This document shows positions 10,917 through 20,354 of a DNA stretch of 64,000 bases, piece by piece. The notes under the pieces are model-generated. The model saw only the letters and a list, made by a program, of their open reading frames with translations, was not told the DNA's origin and made no database searches. The position numbers and the translations under genes are program-made. Position 1 is the first letter of the stretch. The number at the start of each line of letters is the position of its first letter. The stretch spans positions 1 to 64,000 of the forward strand of contig NZ_JACHXN010000009.1 of NCBI RefSeq assembly GCF_014192095.1. The letters are read 5' to 3'. This stretch comes from Phyllobacterium trifolii (GTDB lineage Bacteria > Pseudomonadota > Alphaproteobacteria > Rhizobiales > Rhizobiaceae).

Positions 10917-11393
10917 TTAGCCAACCGCCAAGCTCAAGGTAGTTCTGAGGGCCCTCTTCGCAGCCTCCGCGTGGTCTATGCGCTTGATGAACCGGCGAGC
11001 GCGAGAGATGGGATCGTGCAAATATTGATCCGGACCCAACATCTTGCGCTGGTTCAACTCGGCTGTATCGAGCAAATCGAAATCAACTTTCTCGATTGTG
11101 CAGTCCCAACCCGAACTCTGCGACGACCATCCTTTCCTGTGATGTCCCAAAAGACGTTCACGAGCAGAGTAACCATGATAGTCGAAGGCGATGACGCCAT
11201 CCGTCACGTAGATGTGGTTCCCCCAGAAACCTTCGTCTGGAACAATCCGCTCCCCATAAAATCCTTCGAAAGGGGGGCGCTCAAGGAAGGCACCCGCAAG
11301 GATGTGACACGCGCCGTAACCGAAGAAGATGCGGTCTGGAAGCACCCATCGTTTTTCGGGGTTTTTCTTGATCCCGGACTTTAAAACATACAT
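10917..11393 (-). CDS. Hypothetical protein, 158 aa
   Basis: The family is not recognised. The sequence is rich in aromatic residues and Gly/His (GYGACHILAG, GFYGERIVPDEGFWGNH, AFDYHGYS), typical of a compact folded domain. Its C-terminal part is charged (SRARRFIKRIDHAEAAKRALRT). No signal peptide or membrane helix is visible. It may be co-transcribed with the hypothetical gene at 10404-10784. The run of structured, non-repetitive sequence supports a real gene, but no function can be given. Confidence 0.6.
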   Translation of the reverse strand: MYVLKSGIKKNPEKRWVLPDRIFFGYGACHILAGAFLERPPFEGFYGERIVPDEGFWGNHIYVTDGVIAFDYHGYSARERLLGHHRKGWSSQSSGWDCTIEKVDFDLLDTAELNQRKMLGPDQYLHDPISRARRFIKRIDHAEAAKRALRTTLSLAVG

Positions 11394-11607
11394 GACTCAA
11401 CGATAGCATCATTGCGGCGCGTGGGTAATCGGCCATCAACTTCGCCAATGATCATTTGCACGAAGCTGAGAACAAAAAACTCCGCGTCATGGGTTCAATG
11501 CCCGGAGTGCATGTGATACTAGAATATATCCCAAACGAAAAGTAACCGACTCGCACTCCCTGTGCGATCGATGCATATTTTTTGCTCAGAAAAGATGAGG
11601 TGATACG

Positions 11608-12498
11608 TTGGAAGATCTTAGCTACGACGCAGCAGGCAAGATAAACTTGAACAATATTTACAATAATCCTGAGCCGACGACGTACTTTTCAACTTTATCT
11701 CGCCTCGGCTATCGAATTCCTCAAGACGCGAAACCTCGATTTCAACGGTTGATTGAAGCACGGCGCAGCGCCACCGAAACCGAACCATCCAAAGTGGTCG
11801 ACCTTGGTTGCTCTTATGGGGTCAATGGCGCACTTCTCAAGCACGGACTGTCAATGGATGAACTCTACCAGATCTATGAATCAGCGGAGGCCGACGATCC
11901 TGTTAATCTTCTTCAGCAAGACCGTGACCGTTACGCCAATCCGGTGGATGCAGCACTCGAAATGGTTGGCGTCGATCCGGCCGATCGCGCAGTGTCCTAT
12001 GCGGTCGACGCGGGCCTGCTCGATGCGGGCGTTGCAACCAACCTCGAGAACAGCGAACCGACGGCACGAGATGTCGCGGCGATCGAAAACGCCGACCTTA
12101 TCGTTTCGACGGGATGCGTCGGCTATGTTACCGAGATTTCACTGGAACGGCTCCTGGAGGCGAGCCTCGACAGCCGCCCCTGGATGGCGCATTTCGTGCT
12201 GCGCATGTTCGATTTCGGTGCCGCCGAAGAAATGCTCAGCCGGCATGGATATGTCACGGAAAAGCTGGAAGGCCTGTTTCCGCAGCGCCGATTCGCTTCC
12301 ACCGAAGAACGGCAGCACGTGCTCGATAACCTTAGCCGGTTGGGCATCAATGCCACCGGGGCAGAGGAGACCGGTTGGTATCTCGCCGAATTGCATGTCG
12401 CACGGCCGGAAGAGGTCGCGAAATCGTTGCCGCTCAGCGAAATCTTAAATGAACAGCGCCCGATCATCGATCAGGCCGCCGATGTGGGCGGCGGCTAA
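11608..12498 (+). CDS. Class I SAM-dependent methyltransferase-like protein, 296 aa
   Basis: The glycine-rich motif VVDLGCSYGVNG near residue 63 matches motif I of Rossmann-fold SAM methyltransferases. A later DLIVSTGCVGYV segment fits the post-motif strands. The start is a TTG with GATGAGG seven bases upstream; no better ATG lies nearby. The N-terminal part (NNIYNNPEPTTYFSTLSRLGYRIP) suggests a small-molecule or natural-product methyltransferase rather than an RNA enzyme, but this is inference. It stands alone between a hypothetical gene and a convergent membrane-protein gene. The substrate is unknown. Confidence 0.75.
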   Translation: MEDLSYDAAGKINLNNIYNNPEPTTYFSTLSRLGYRIPQDAKPRFQRLIEARRSATETEPSKVVDLGCSYGVNGALLKHGLSMDELYQIYESAEADDPVNLLQQDRDRYANPVDAALEMVGVDPADRAVSYAVDAGLLDAGVATNLENSEPTARDVAAIENADLIVSTGCVGYVTEISLERLLEASLDSRPWMAHFVLRMFDFGAAEEMLSRHGYVTEKLEGLFPQRRFASTEERQHVLDNLSRLGINATGAEETGWYLAELHVARPEEVAKSLPLSEILNEQRPIIDQAADVGGG

Positions 12499-12830
12499 GA
12501 AGCGGAAGAAGATCGTCGCTTGTCATGGGATGGCCGCGGTGACAGCCATCATCAGTTCGCCCATGAACTCCGTCCATTGTGGTGCGAGATTTCTCTGACA
12601 GAGATCTAACACTCTCGCCACATATCGAGAATATCTGGGGCGGATTCCACCCAAATGTCCTCAAGTCAATTCTCGAACTAGGCACTTCACGGATTTGGAG
12701 AAACCAAGTGCCTGCGATAGCTGTCGTCCCAGTTTTTGTCAGCGAAGGCTCGTCCGAGTTCGTACTATCTGCGCGTATCAATGCTGCTTTTGTTCGCGGC
12801 GCTGATCTCCTAACTTTAGACCCGACCTGG
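12499..12830. other. 332-base convergent intergenic region
   Basis: This lies between the ends of two convergent genes. No credible gene is seen, and the open frames on both strands are antisense or fragmentary. No clear intrinsic terminator with a T-run was recognised. Confidence 0.4.
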
Positions 12831-14095
12831 CTACAAGCGGGACGCCAAGACTTTGTCGACGCGGCGGTGATCAAGGTCGACGACCTCGAATCGCCAGTTC
12901 TCGATTTCTATCGCCTCTCCCGTTACGGGAATCCTTTCAAAGTGATCGATCACAAAGCCCGCTACCGTCTCGTAATGGCGGTGTTCCGGCAGGTCGATAC
13001 CAAGCAAATCCGCCATTTCATCGGCCGGCATCCAACCCGCAAGAAGCCAAGATCCGTCCTCCCGCCGCACCGCCTCATTCTCCGACTGATCCTCATCCGA
13101 GCGGAACGCACCTGCAATCGCGTCAAGAATATCGCCGGGGGTCAAAAGTCCGTCAAAGTGACCATATTCGTCATGCACGAGCGCCATTGGCACATCGGCG
13201 TTTCGCAAGACCTTGAGCGCCGCCAAGGCATCCATCGTGTCGGGAATGATCGGAGCATGGCGCACGTGGTCGCGGATGGCCACCGCCGAGGATGCAAGCA
13301 TCGGCTCAATCATATCCCGGAGCATTATGACGCCGACGACGTTGTCGCGATCACCGTCAAACGCCGGGAGACAGGAGTGGTTGGCTGTGATGAGTTTACG
13401 TTTCAATGAGACCGCATCTTCGCCCACATCGACCATCTCGACTTCGGTCCGCGGCGTCATCACAGCGCGCACGCTGCGGTCGCCGAGCCTGATGACACCG
13501 GATATCATGGAGCGTTCTGCTTCCTCGATCACGCCTGTGCTGCCCGCCTCTGCAACAATCGTCAGGATTTCCTCATCGGTTATGGCGCTTTCGGAAGCAG
13601 TCGATATGCCAAGGAGCCTGAACACACCGCGCGTCGACGCAACCAGGGCCCATACGGCCGGCGCAGCGACGAGCGATAGGACGTTCATGGGGCGGGCGAT
13701 GAAGCAGGCAATGCGCTCCGGGTTCTTCAATGCCAGATGTTTGGGAACAAGTTCGCCGATGATTACCGAAAGATAGGTGATGATACCGATCACGAGAATG
13801 TACCCTGCGACATCGGCGATATCGGCGCGCACGCCGACACCAGCCAGGAATACGCTCATACGCGACCCAAGGAAAACGCACCCGCGATGATACCGACGAG
13901 TGTGATGCCGATTTGAACTGTTGATAGAAACTTCCCCGGATTCTCCGAAAGCGCAATGGCCGCGCTTGCTCCCGCGACACCGCGATCGAGCAACATCTCC
14001 AGTCGGGCTTTACGCGCCGATACCACCGCAAGTTCAGATAGTGCGAACACTCCGTTCAGGAGAATAAGAAAACCGACGACCAGCAATTCAAACAT
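12831..14095 (-). pseudogene. CNNM/CorC (HlyC-CorC) family membrane protein split into two overlapping frames
   Basis: The first frame (14095-13856, 79 aa) begins with a hydrophobic helix and the start of the DUF21/CNNM domain (MFELLVVGFLILLNGVFAL). It stops right after GITLVGIIAGAFS. The second frame (13859-12831, 342 aa) continues the same domain (ITYLSVIIGELVPKHLAL), then two CBS repeats (VMTPRTEVEMV; VPMALVHDEYGHFDGLLTPG) and the CorC_HlyC C-terminal domain. Together they give about 420 residues, the usual family length. The frames overlap by ATGA at 13856-13859. Either a frameshift with a small deletion broke the gene or the halves are made by coupled reinitiation. Relatives are linked to Mg2+/Co2+ transport. 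Confidence 0.8.
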
Positions 14096-14234
14096 AAGAT
14101 TTTGGATTACCCCAAGACGAGACTTTTGCAGCCGGATTCGTCAAATGCCCCGCTGCTGCAACTAAGTAGGTAGTTGCATCGTTTCAGCCAAGCATGGAAG
14201 CCAGTCAAGTGGCAACCGGCTAACGGAGGTGGAT

Positions 14235-14384
14235 ATGATTCGGCCAAAAAATCGCGAACTTTATCTTCTCGGCCATCGTTTCTCGGGACAAATGGCGACG
14301 GTAGCCCTCATAGGAATGTTTCTGGTGACGGCGATAGTCATTGCAAGCCCCGTTTTAATCTTGCGCTTTCAGTATTTCCAGTGA
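14235..14384 (+). CDS. Small single-pass membrane protein, 49 aa
   Basis: A strong GGAGG ribosome site lies four bases before the ATG. The product has a charged N-terminus (MIRPKNRELYLLGHRF) and one hydrophobic segment (about residues 21-44, MATVALIGMFLVTAIVIAS), then ends with RFQYFQ. The family is not recognised. The good start site and the clean membrane-helix pattern support a real small gene rather than a chance frame. Confidence 0.55.
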   Translation: MIRPKNRELYLLGHRFSGQMATVALIGMFLVTAIVIASPVLILRFQYFQ

Positions 14385-14491
14385 GGTCAACAGGAGGCAC
14401 GTTTAGGACGGCGACGGCTGATGCTTTGCGGGAAACGATAATTGGATGCTCTGACTATGGTCTTGGATAACCGACACTGAGTCGAGATGGT

Positions 14492-14722
14492 TTGACCGGC
14501 AGACGCTCGAAGGTAACTGCTCCGTACGTGCAGTTGCCGGCGAGACTGCAAATCAAAGAAATCGACGCGGCGATAAAGAAACTGATTTCCTCGCGTCGCC
14601 AGGAAATTCTGCCGATCGCACACAACGGTGCAAATCCTGGACCGCTCAGGAATCTGGTGGACATCCAGATGGCTGTCGATGCCCTCTACCGAGCATGTGA
14701 ACAGGAAGGGGCACATTCCTGA
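14492..14722 (+). CDS. Hypothetical small protein, 76 aa
   Basis: The frame starts at TTG with a weak GAG-containing ribosome site. The body is helical and coding-like (LQIKEIDAAIKKLISSRRQE; NLVDIQMAVDALYRACEQ). No domain is recognised. The start codon is uncertain. It follows the small membrane protein on the same strand and converges on the AhpD-like gene. Confidence 0.4.
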   Translation: MTGRRSKVTAPYVQLPARLQIKEIDAAIKKLISSRRQEILPIAHNGANPGPLRNLVDIQMAVDALYRACEQEGAHS

Positions 14723-14817
14723 ATAAGCGGACACAGTTCATTGACCCTGAGGAGCGCAAGACACAGGCAGTTCAACGGGATGAAACAGCCCGCACTGTGA
14801 GTGTACTTCGCTTTGGC

Positions 14818-15396
14818 TCAGTCCAGCCTGTGCGGCTCGCCGAGCGTGTGCATCAACCGGTTAGCCCAACCAAAAATTGCGACGGCGTGGATAAGATCGA
14901 TGATCTGGAGGTCGTTCATACCGATCTCACGTAGATGGTAGAATTGGTAGGTGCCGACCTTATCGGGATGCGCCGTCAGATCGACGCCGAAGTTAAATAG
15001 TGCCTGCTCGAACTCCGGCAGGTCAGCGTCGAGCCCGTTCTTGTAGATCTCTTCCACTACCTCCGGACGCTTTTCGAGTTGGATGTAGCGGGCCGCATGC
15101 ACCGAGGCGCAGTATATACAGCGGTTGACGAAAGAGGCTGCGAGCGCGCCGATCTCGCGACCACCCCGCGAAAGCCCGCCCTCGCTATACATGATATCGT
15201 TGAATAGTGGCGTGCGTTCCCTTAGAGTTTCGGGCTCGTTGGCAAGCACCAATACGTAGTCAGAAACCTTCCTGTTCGACGGAGTCATTTTCAGCGCGTC
15301 AAGCTGCTCGGGTGTCGCCCTCTCCATGTCGACCGGCTTCACATAGGGTTTCCAGCCGAGGGTGTCGACAGTGAATTCGTGTACCGCTTGCGACAT
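14818..15396 (-). CDS. Alkylhydroperoxidase AhpD-like protein (Avi_7169-type), 192 aa
   Basis: A carboxymuconolactone-decarboxylase-fold protein with the AhpD redox motif CIYCASVH (Cys93, Cys96, His100). AhpD-type proteins use this cysteine pair with nearby histidine and acidic residues to reduce peroxides or disulfides. Length and sequence resemble the alkylhydroperoxidase-domain family named after Agrobacterium vitis Avi_7169. Its start lies one base past the stop of the related gene upstream, so the two are surely co-transcribed. It is the last gene of the operon running from about 21455. A role beside the monooxygenase-like enzyme, for example handling peroxide or a reactive product, is inference. 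Confidence 0.85.
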   Translation of the reverse strand: MSQAVHEFTVDTLGWKPYVKPVDMERATPEQLDALKMTPSNRKVSDYVLVLANEPETLRERTPLFNDIMYSEGGLSRGGREIGALAASFVNRCIYCASVHAARYIQLEKRPEVVEEIYKNGLDADLPEFEQALFNFGVDLTAHPDKVGTYQFYHLREIGMNDLQIIDLIHAVAIFGWANRLMHTLGEPHRLD

Positions 15397-15397
15397 G

Positions 15398-15904
15398 TCA
15401 GTTATCCCTCAGCATCTTGAGGCCGGCAACGACCAGCACCTGATAGTTGACGTAGGCGATCAGGCCTGCGAGCGTGACGATGTCCCGATCGTCGAGGCCA
15501 GCGGCGGTAAGCTTTTCGATGTGGGCACGCGTAGCGTCTTTCGGAGAAAGCGTCACCAGATCAATATGGGCGAGGATCGCTGCAAGGCGTTGATCACCCG
15601 CTGCCACGGCGGACCCGGGAGCGGTAATTGCGCGGAGTGCCGATCCGCGCTCTTCACGTTCTAGAAGTGCGTGGTAGTGGGCGACAAGCTCCTGCGATTT
15701 CCACAGTGCTGCCATGCGGGCCGCCAATGCGGCTCTTAGTGAATAGGAGAAGTTGCGCGGCTCGGCGGGGCGAAGGGCAGCCTGATAACTCGTCTCGGTC
15801 AGTTGCTTCAGCTTCTCTCGCTGCTCCCGCAGGCTCTTGAGGTCGGCGAAGCGGTCAAGACCGAGAACAGTGTCGATCACATCGACGTTCGATGGAGTGG
15901 TCAT
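15398..15904 (-). CDS. CMD-domain protein (Avi_7170-type), 168 aa
   Basis: A helical carboxymuconolactone-decarboxylase-like protein that lacks the CxxC pair of its downstream partner, so it is probably not itself a thiol peroxidase. Its C-terminal helix set (IEKLTAAGLDDRDIVTLAGL, then IAYVNYQVLVVAGLKML) is typical of the CMD family named after A. vitis Avi_7170. That family is normally encoded beside the Avi_7169-type protein, as here with a one-base gap. The two may form a hetero-oligomer. It follows the flavin monooxygenase gene in the operon. Confidence 0.8.
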   Translation of the reverse strand: MTTPSNVDVIDTVLGLDRFADLKSLREQREKLKQLTETSYQAALRPAEPRNFSYSLRAALAARMAALWKSQELVAHYHALLEREERGSALRAITAPGSAVAAGDQRLAAILAHIDLVTLSPKDATRAHIEKLTAAGLDDRDIVTLAGLIAYVNYQVLVVAGLKMLRDN

Positions 15905-15942
15905 GGCTTATCCTCTGTTTTGTGGACGTGTTTGGCCAGCGT

Positions 15943-17409
15943 TCAGGCGGTTTTCTGTACCGGTGCCGGCGCGTCGGCATCGCTCCATTCGGTTCCGTCG
16001 AGTTCGGGCTTCTCATAGGCGAGCAGCGCTTCCCAATGGTAGTCGATGTCGCGGACGAATAGCGAAGCGGCGACGCCGCGCGCCAGCCACAGTGCGCCCT
16101 CGCTGATAGCTGGAATGTCACCGCTGACCTTGCCGACGCTGACCGATGCGGCGTAGTTGAAGCAATGGATGTCTCTTAGCCATGGTGCCGTGCCGACTTC
16201 CTGTTCGGTGAAGGAAAAATCGTCGTTAAGCCATGGGAAGCGCCCGAGTTCGGCATTTCCTTCGCCAGGCGGCGGCGTATAGCGGTCTTCCCAGCAGGCA
16301 ATTCTGTCCTGATAGGGGGCAAGTTCGTTGCGACTCATGGGATCAATGGAAAAGCCTGTGCCGAGGATGACGAAATCGGTGCGGAAGATACGGCCATTGA
16401 TTGTGGTGATGACGACTTCACCGCCCTCCTCCTTCATTGAACGGATGCCGCAGTCGAAATGGAAATAGCCGTTCGGATGCTGGCTGACGCGGAGCGTCGA
16501 ATTGTGCGGCGCGGGCGTCTGCTGCTTGGCAGCATAATCCATCAGTCGCCAACGCCATTCCGGCGAAATTTGCGCGAAGCCGGCGGTTACGCCATAGGAG
16601 CCGATGCCCATCAGCTTGTTGATCGTCGGCATTTCCTTGCGTCGGGCAAGAAGACGGACCTCGCCCGCGCCTTGCTCCAAGGCTTCCGCCGCATTGTCGA
16701 CCGCCGAAGCGCCGACGCCGATGACGATGATGCGCTTGCCCTTCAGTCGTTCGAAATCGATGTCGTCAGCCGAATGCGCCCAGGATTCAAGTCGCTTCAT
16801 GCCCTTGACGAAATTCGGGATGGTTGGCTCGCCAAGCCCGTCGCGACCAGTGGCCAGTACCAGTTTGCGGGTGAAAATCGGCGGCTCCGTGCCGTTTCCA
16901 ATTGTGAGCTCCAGCAGACCGTCCGGGCGCGGTAGAATCCGGGTTACATCGGTGTCGTTCTCGACGGGTATCGCCATGATTTCGCGATACCATTTCAGGT
17001 ATTCCATCCACATCGGACGTGGTATGCGAAACAGTTCCTCCCATTTGGCCTCGCCATAGAGCGCCGTATACCAGGCGCGAAAGCTGAGTGATGCCACGCC
17101 CAGGGCCGGGCCGAGCAGCGTTTTCGGGGAGCGCAGGGTTTCCATACGCGCATAGGTCAGCCATGGTCCCTCGAACCCTTTTGCCGCGCGGTCGACGATA
17201 CGCATATTTACAATGCCGGCGCGTGCCAACGCGTGCCATGCCACGAGACCGCACATCCCGCCGCCGATGACGACAACGTCGCTGACGGGATGACCTTCTT
17301 CCGTGGTCACAAGCATTGACCAGTTGGTCGGCGGGAAGTTCAGACAACTCAGATCCTCCTTCACCCGAGCATTCAGGTCGGCAAGCCGGTGCTGTTGGTT
17401 GTTGATCAT
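15943..17409 (-). CDS. Flavin-dependent monooxygenase-like FAD/NAD(P)-binding protein, 488 aa
   Basis: Two Rossmann dinucleotide motifs are present: FAD-type VVVIGGGMCG at residues 45-54 and NADPH-type IIVIGVGASA near 225-240. An ILGTGF segment lies in the C-terminal half. This arrangement is that of flavin-containing monooxygenases and related N- or Baeyer-Villiger oxygenases. A canonical FMO fingerprint (FxGxxxHxxxW/F) is not clear, although a KRLESWAHS segment sits in the expected place. It lies 14 bases after the transporter ATPase gene and before the CMD pair, so it probably oxidises the imported compound. The substrate is unknown; an amine or opine-like molecule is a guess from context. 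Confidence 0.8.
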   Translation of the reverse strand: MINNQQHRLADLNARVKEDLSCLNFPPTNWSMLVTTEEGHPVSDVVVIGGGMCGLVAWHALARAGIVNMRIVDRAAKGFEGPWLTYARMETLRSPKTLLGPALGVASLSFRAWYTALYGEAKWEELFRIPRPMWMEYLKWYREIMAIPVENDTDVTRILPRPDGLLELTIGNGTEPPIFTRKLVLATGRDGLGEPTIPNFVKGMKRLESWAHSADDIDFERLKGKRIIVIGVGASAVDNAAEALEQGAGEVRLLARRKEMPTINKLMGIGSYGVTAGFAQISPEWRWRLMDYAAKQQTPAPHNSTLRVSQHPNGYFHFDCGIRSMKEEGGEVVITTINGRIFRTDFVILGTGFSIDPMSRNELAPYQDRIACWEDRYTPPPGEGNAELGRFPWLNDDFSFTEQEVGTAPWLRDIHCFNYAASVSVGKVSGDIPAISEGALWLARGVAASLFVRDIDYHWEALLAYEKPELDGTEWSDADAPAPVQKTA

Positions 17410-17423
17410 GATCCGTCTCCAGT

Positions 17424-18494
17424 TCAGCTCGCCAGCAGTACGGCGTCCCGCTCACGCCAGCCCACCCAGACCGCGTCACCCTCAATATGCGAAAGCGCTA
17501 CCGGGTCGAGTTGGACGACGAGGCTCGTGCCATTTTCGAGGGCTACGGTGATCGAAGTATGGGCGCCCTTGAAGACGCGATGGACGATGCGCCCCTTAAG
17601 TGCCAGCCGGCCCTCGGGCTTTGCCGTCAGGCAGTAGAGCGTCTCGGGCCGGAGCGCCAGCGTGGCGTGTGCGCCCGGCATCGCCGTCGAACCAATCACG
17701 TCGGCATGAACGACGTTACCCCGCCAGTCGAAGGTTCCGACTGTGCCCGCGACGGAAACGATGGTGCATTCGAGCAAATTGCTCTGACCGATGAAATCGG
17801 CAACGAAGCGGCTATGCGGTCGGGCATAGAGCTCGGAGGGCTTGCCTATCTGCTCGATCCTGCCCTTGTTCATCACCACGATGACGTCGGACATTGTCAG
17901 GGCCTCCTCCTGGTCGTGGGTTACAAAGATGAAGGTCTTACCGGTTCTCTGCTGAATGGTTTTGAGCTCGATCTGCATCTGCTGGCGCAGTTTCGCGTCG
18001 AGCGCCGAGAGCGGCTCGTCGAGCAACAGCACGTTCGGATCCGGTGCCAGCGCCCGCATCAGAGCAACGCGCTGGCGCTGGCCACCTGAAAGCTGCGCGG
18101 GCATCCGCTCGGCATAGTCCTGAAGCGCGACAAGAGAGAGCAGCTCGGTGACCCGCTTGTGGATCGCCCCCGACGCCATGCCCTTCAACTCCAGCCCGAA
18201 GGCGATGTTGCGTCGGACCGTCAGGTGCGGAAAAAGAGCATAATCCTGAAAGACGATGTTGACGTTGCGCTTGTGCGGCGGCAAATGCGAGATCGGCTTG
18301 CCATCGAGGTAGATCTCCCCGGAAGTGAGGTCCTCGAAGCCGCCAAGCATACGTAGTGTTGTCGACTTTCCGCAGCCGGAAGGTCCGAGCAAAGTGACGA
18401 ACTGGCCGGGCTCGATAGCGAGGTCGAGGTTCTCCACGGCTGGTAATTCCCCGTATAACTTGTTTACATTCTTGAAATGGACAACAGGTTGCAT
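17424..18494 (-). CDS. ABC transporter ATP-binding protein (PotA/spermidine-putrescine type), 356 aa
   Basis: Walker A GPSGCGKST (37-45), signature LSGGQ (135-139) and Walker B LLLDEP (156-161) are intact. A C-terminal TOBE-like region follows (ATLALRPETL), as in the polyamine/Fe3+/thiamine class of importers. It energises uptake through the two permeases encoded immediately upstream, five bases away. All four transporter parts are present in the order binding protein, permease, permease, ATPase, so the system looks functional. Confidence 0.92.
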   Translation of the reverse strand: MQPVVHFKNVNKLYGELPAVENLDLAIEPGQFVTLLGPSGCGKSTTLRMLGGFEDLTSGEIYLDGKPISHLPPHKRNVNIVFQDYALFPHLTVRRNIAFGLELKGMASGAIHKRVTELLSLVALQDYAERMPAQLSGGQRQRVALMRALAPDPNVLLLDEPLSALDAKLRQQMQIELKTIQQRTGKTFIFVTHDQEEALTMSDVIVVMNKGRIEQIGKPSELYARPHSRFVADFIGQSNLLECTIVSVAGTVGTFDWRGNVVHADVIGSTAMPGAHATLALRPETLYCLTAKPEGRLALKGRIVHRVFKGAHTSITVALENGTSLVVQLDPVALSHIEGDAVWVGWRERDAVLLAS

Positions 18495-18499
18495 TCGCG

Positions 18500-19291
18500 T
18501 CAGCTCCTGGAACGACGGGTAAGATATTCGGCGTAGAGGCCGACTGCGGTGGTAACGACGAGCACGATGGTCGCCATGGCGTTGATTTCCGGCGACATGC
18601 CGCCCTGCACCTTGGCAAAGATCAGCATGGGCAGCGTCGGCTGGTAGCCGCCGAGAAAGAAAGTGCGCACGAAGTCATCGATACTGGTCAAGACGCAGAA
18701 AATCATTCCGCCCAGAAGAGCCGGCATCAGATAGGGGATTGTAACGCGCAGGAAAGCAACAAACGGATCGGCACCGAGATCGCGAGCCGCGTCCACCAGA
18801 TTGGCAGGCATAGAGCGCAGACGTGTCAGCACCATGATAACCACAAAGGGCACCGCATGGACCGTGTGCGACAAGATGATCGCGAAGGTGCCGGTTGGTA
18901 TATCTACCGCGCGGATGAAGATGCGCATTGAGATAGCGTTGATCAGCCCCGGCACGACGGCGGGCAGGCAAGCGAGCGCGAAGATGGCCGACTTGCCCCA
19001 GATGTTTTCCGCCGAGACGAGGAGCGCGATCCAGACCCCGATGATCGTGGCGCAGATGGTGGTCGCAAGGGCAATGCCGATGGAATAGAGTGATGCCGCG
19101 AGGAACTGCTTGTCATGCAGCACCTTGCCGTACCAGTCGAGCGTCCAGTTGCCGATCGGGAAAGCGATGAAATTGGCGTCCTTGAAGCTCATCGCCATCA
19201 TGAGTGCCAGCGGCAGCACGAGATAGACGGCAAAGAGCCAGTAGGAAGCACCGAGCGCGGTTTTGGGCAGGTCGCTAAAATAGGTCCGCAT
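18500..19291 (-). CDS. ABC transporter permease (PotC-like), 263 aa
   Basis: An inner-membrane permease with about six hydrophobic segments. The binding-protein-dependent transport motif (LVDAARDLGADPFVAFLRVT) is the EAA loop that contacts the ATPase. It ends with the basic tail EYLTRRSRS. It sits 10 bases after the first permease and 5 bases before the ATPase gene, inside the operon. Similarity is to the PotC/YdcV class of polyamine-type transporters; the true substrate is not shown by the sequence. Confidence 0.9.
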   Translation of the reverse strand: MRTYFSDLPKTALGASYWLFAVYLVLPLALMMAMSFKDANFIAFPIGNWTLDWYGKVLHDKQFLAASLYSIGIALATTICATIIGVWIALLVSAENIWGKSAIFALACLPAVVPGLINAISMRIFIRAVDIPTGTFAIILSHTVHAVPFVVIMVLTRLRSMPANLVDAARDLGADPFVAFLRVTIPYLMPALLGGMIFCVLTSIDDFVRTFFLGGYQPTLPMLIFAKVQGGMSPEINAMATIVLVVTTAVGLYAEYLTRRSRS

Positions 19292-19301
19292 CGAATCCTC
19301 C

Positions 19302-20282
19302 TCACATCAACCGAATGGAACGACCGCCGACGACGCGCATGAACAGGCCAACGGTCGTGAGCGATATGACCAGCATAATCATTGAGAACGCTGCACCCTC
19401 CGGCCATTTGTCGTTCGAGCCGTGGAACAGCATGGCGATGACTTCCGGGAAGATGACCGCATTCGGGCCGCCGAGCAGCAAGGGTGCAGCAAAGACACCG
19501 ACAGCGGTCAGATAGACAAGGCTGCAACCCGAGACGATGCCGTCCCTGGAAAGCGGCAGGATAACCCGTCGGAAGCGTTGGAAGGGCCCGGCGCCGAGAT
19601 CGGCGGCGGCATGAATCAGCGGCGTTGGGATCTTCTCGATGGCCGAATAGAGCGGCAGCAACATGTAGAGCGCCAGGAGATAAACGACGCCGAAACTCAG
19701 GGAGAAAAAAGTGTAAAGCATGGGTATCGGTCGGTCGATAAAGCCCAACTCCCTGAGCAGCACATTCACCGCACCGCGATTGGCGAGCAGCATGATGATC
19801 GAGAAGGTGCGGATGAGTTCCCCCGCCCAGAACGGTATGAGCAGCAGCAGCAACGCGCGCATGCGGTTCTTCGGCTGGATAACCTTGGCGACGTAATAGG
19901 CGACAGGATATACGATCACCAGCGTCGAAACCGTGACTACCGCCGCAAAGATGAGGGTGCGGATGAAGGGCATGAAATAAAGCCTGTCAGAGAAGAACAG
20001 CGCATAGTTGGCAAGGGTATAGTCGCTGCTTTTTCCCGGCTGCGGCGGATAATTGGCAATGAAGCTGATGTTGGTCATCTGGACGATCGGCCCGATATGC
20101 AACATGACAAGCCAGATAAGCGGCACACCCGCAAGCACGGCGAGCCTGATCCAGCGGTTGTCCGCGAGGCGCCCGATCGTATTGCGGTAGAGGCTTGAAC
20201 TAACCGCCCTGCCAATCCATCCGGCGTAGCGAGGCGACGCCAGCGAAGCGACGGCTCGGGATTGCGTCGTTGTGTCCACCAT
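19302..20282 (-). CDS. ABC transporter permease (PotB-like), 326 aa
   Basis: A polytopic inner-membrane permease with a cytoplasmic N-terminal extension of about 45 residues before the first helix (LAVLAGVPLIWLVMLHIGPI). The EAA-type loop is AAADLGAGPFQRFRRVILPL. It pairs with the second permease encoded 10 bases downstream and follows the substrate-binding protein gene by 72 bases. Length and arrangement match the PotB/YdcU class. Confidence 0.9.
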   Translation of the reverse strand: MVDTTTQSRAVASLASPRYAGWIGRAVSSSLYRNTIGRLADNRWIRLAVLAGVPLIWLVMLHIGPIVQMTNISFIANYPPQPGKSSDYTLANYALFFSDRLYFMPFIRTLIFAAVVTVSTLVIVYPVAYYVAKVIQPKNRMRALLLLLIPFWAGELIRTFSIIMLLANRGAVNVLLRELGFIDRPIPMLYTFFSLSFGVVYLLALYMLLPLYSAIEKIPTPLIHAAADLGAGPFQRFRRVILPLSRDGIVSGCSLVYLTAVGVFAAPLLLGGPNAVIFPEVIAMLFHGSNDKWPEGAAFSMIMLVISLTTVGLFMRVVGGRSIRLM

Positions 20283-20354
20283 TCAGTTCCCAGTTCTGGT
20301 CAATCATTCCTGGTGAGCGACCGGCCGAATGGCCGGCCGCTTTATGTCCGGTTT

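Noticed and set aside
12579-13409. 276-codon plus-strand frame
   Set aside because: It lies antisense to the CNNM/CorC coding sequence and has no recognisable product.
19422-20198. 258-codon plus-strand frame
   Set aside because: It is the mirror of the PotB-like permease gene.
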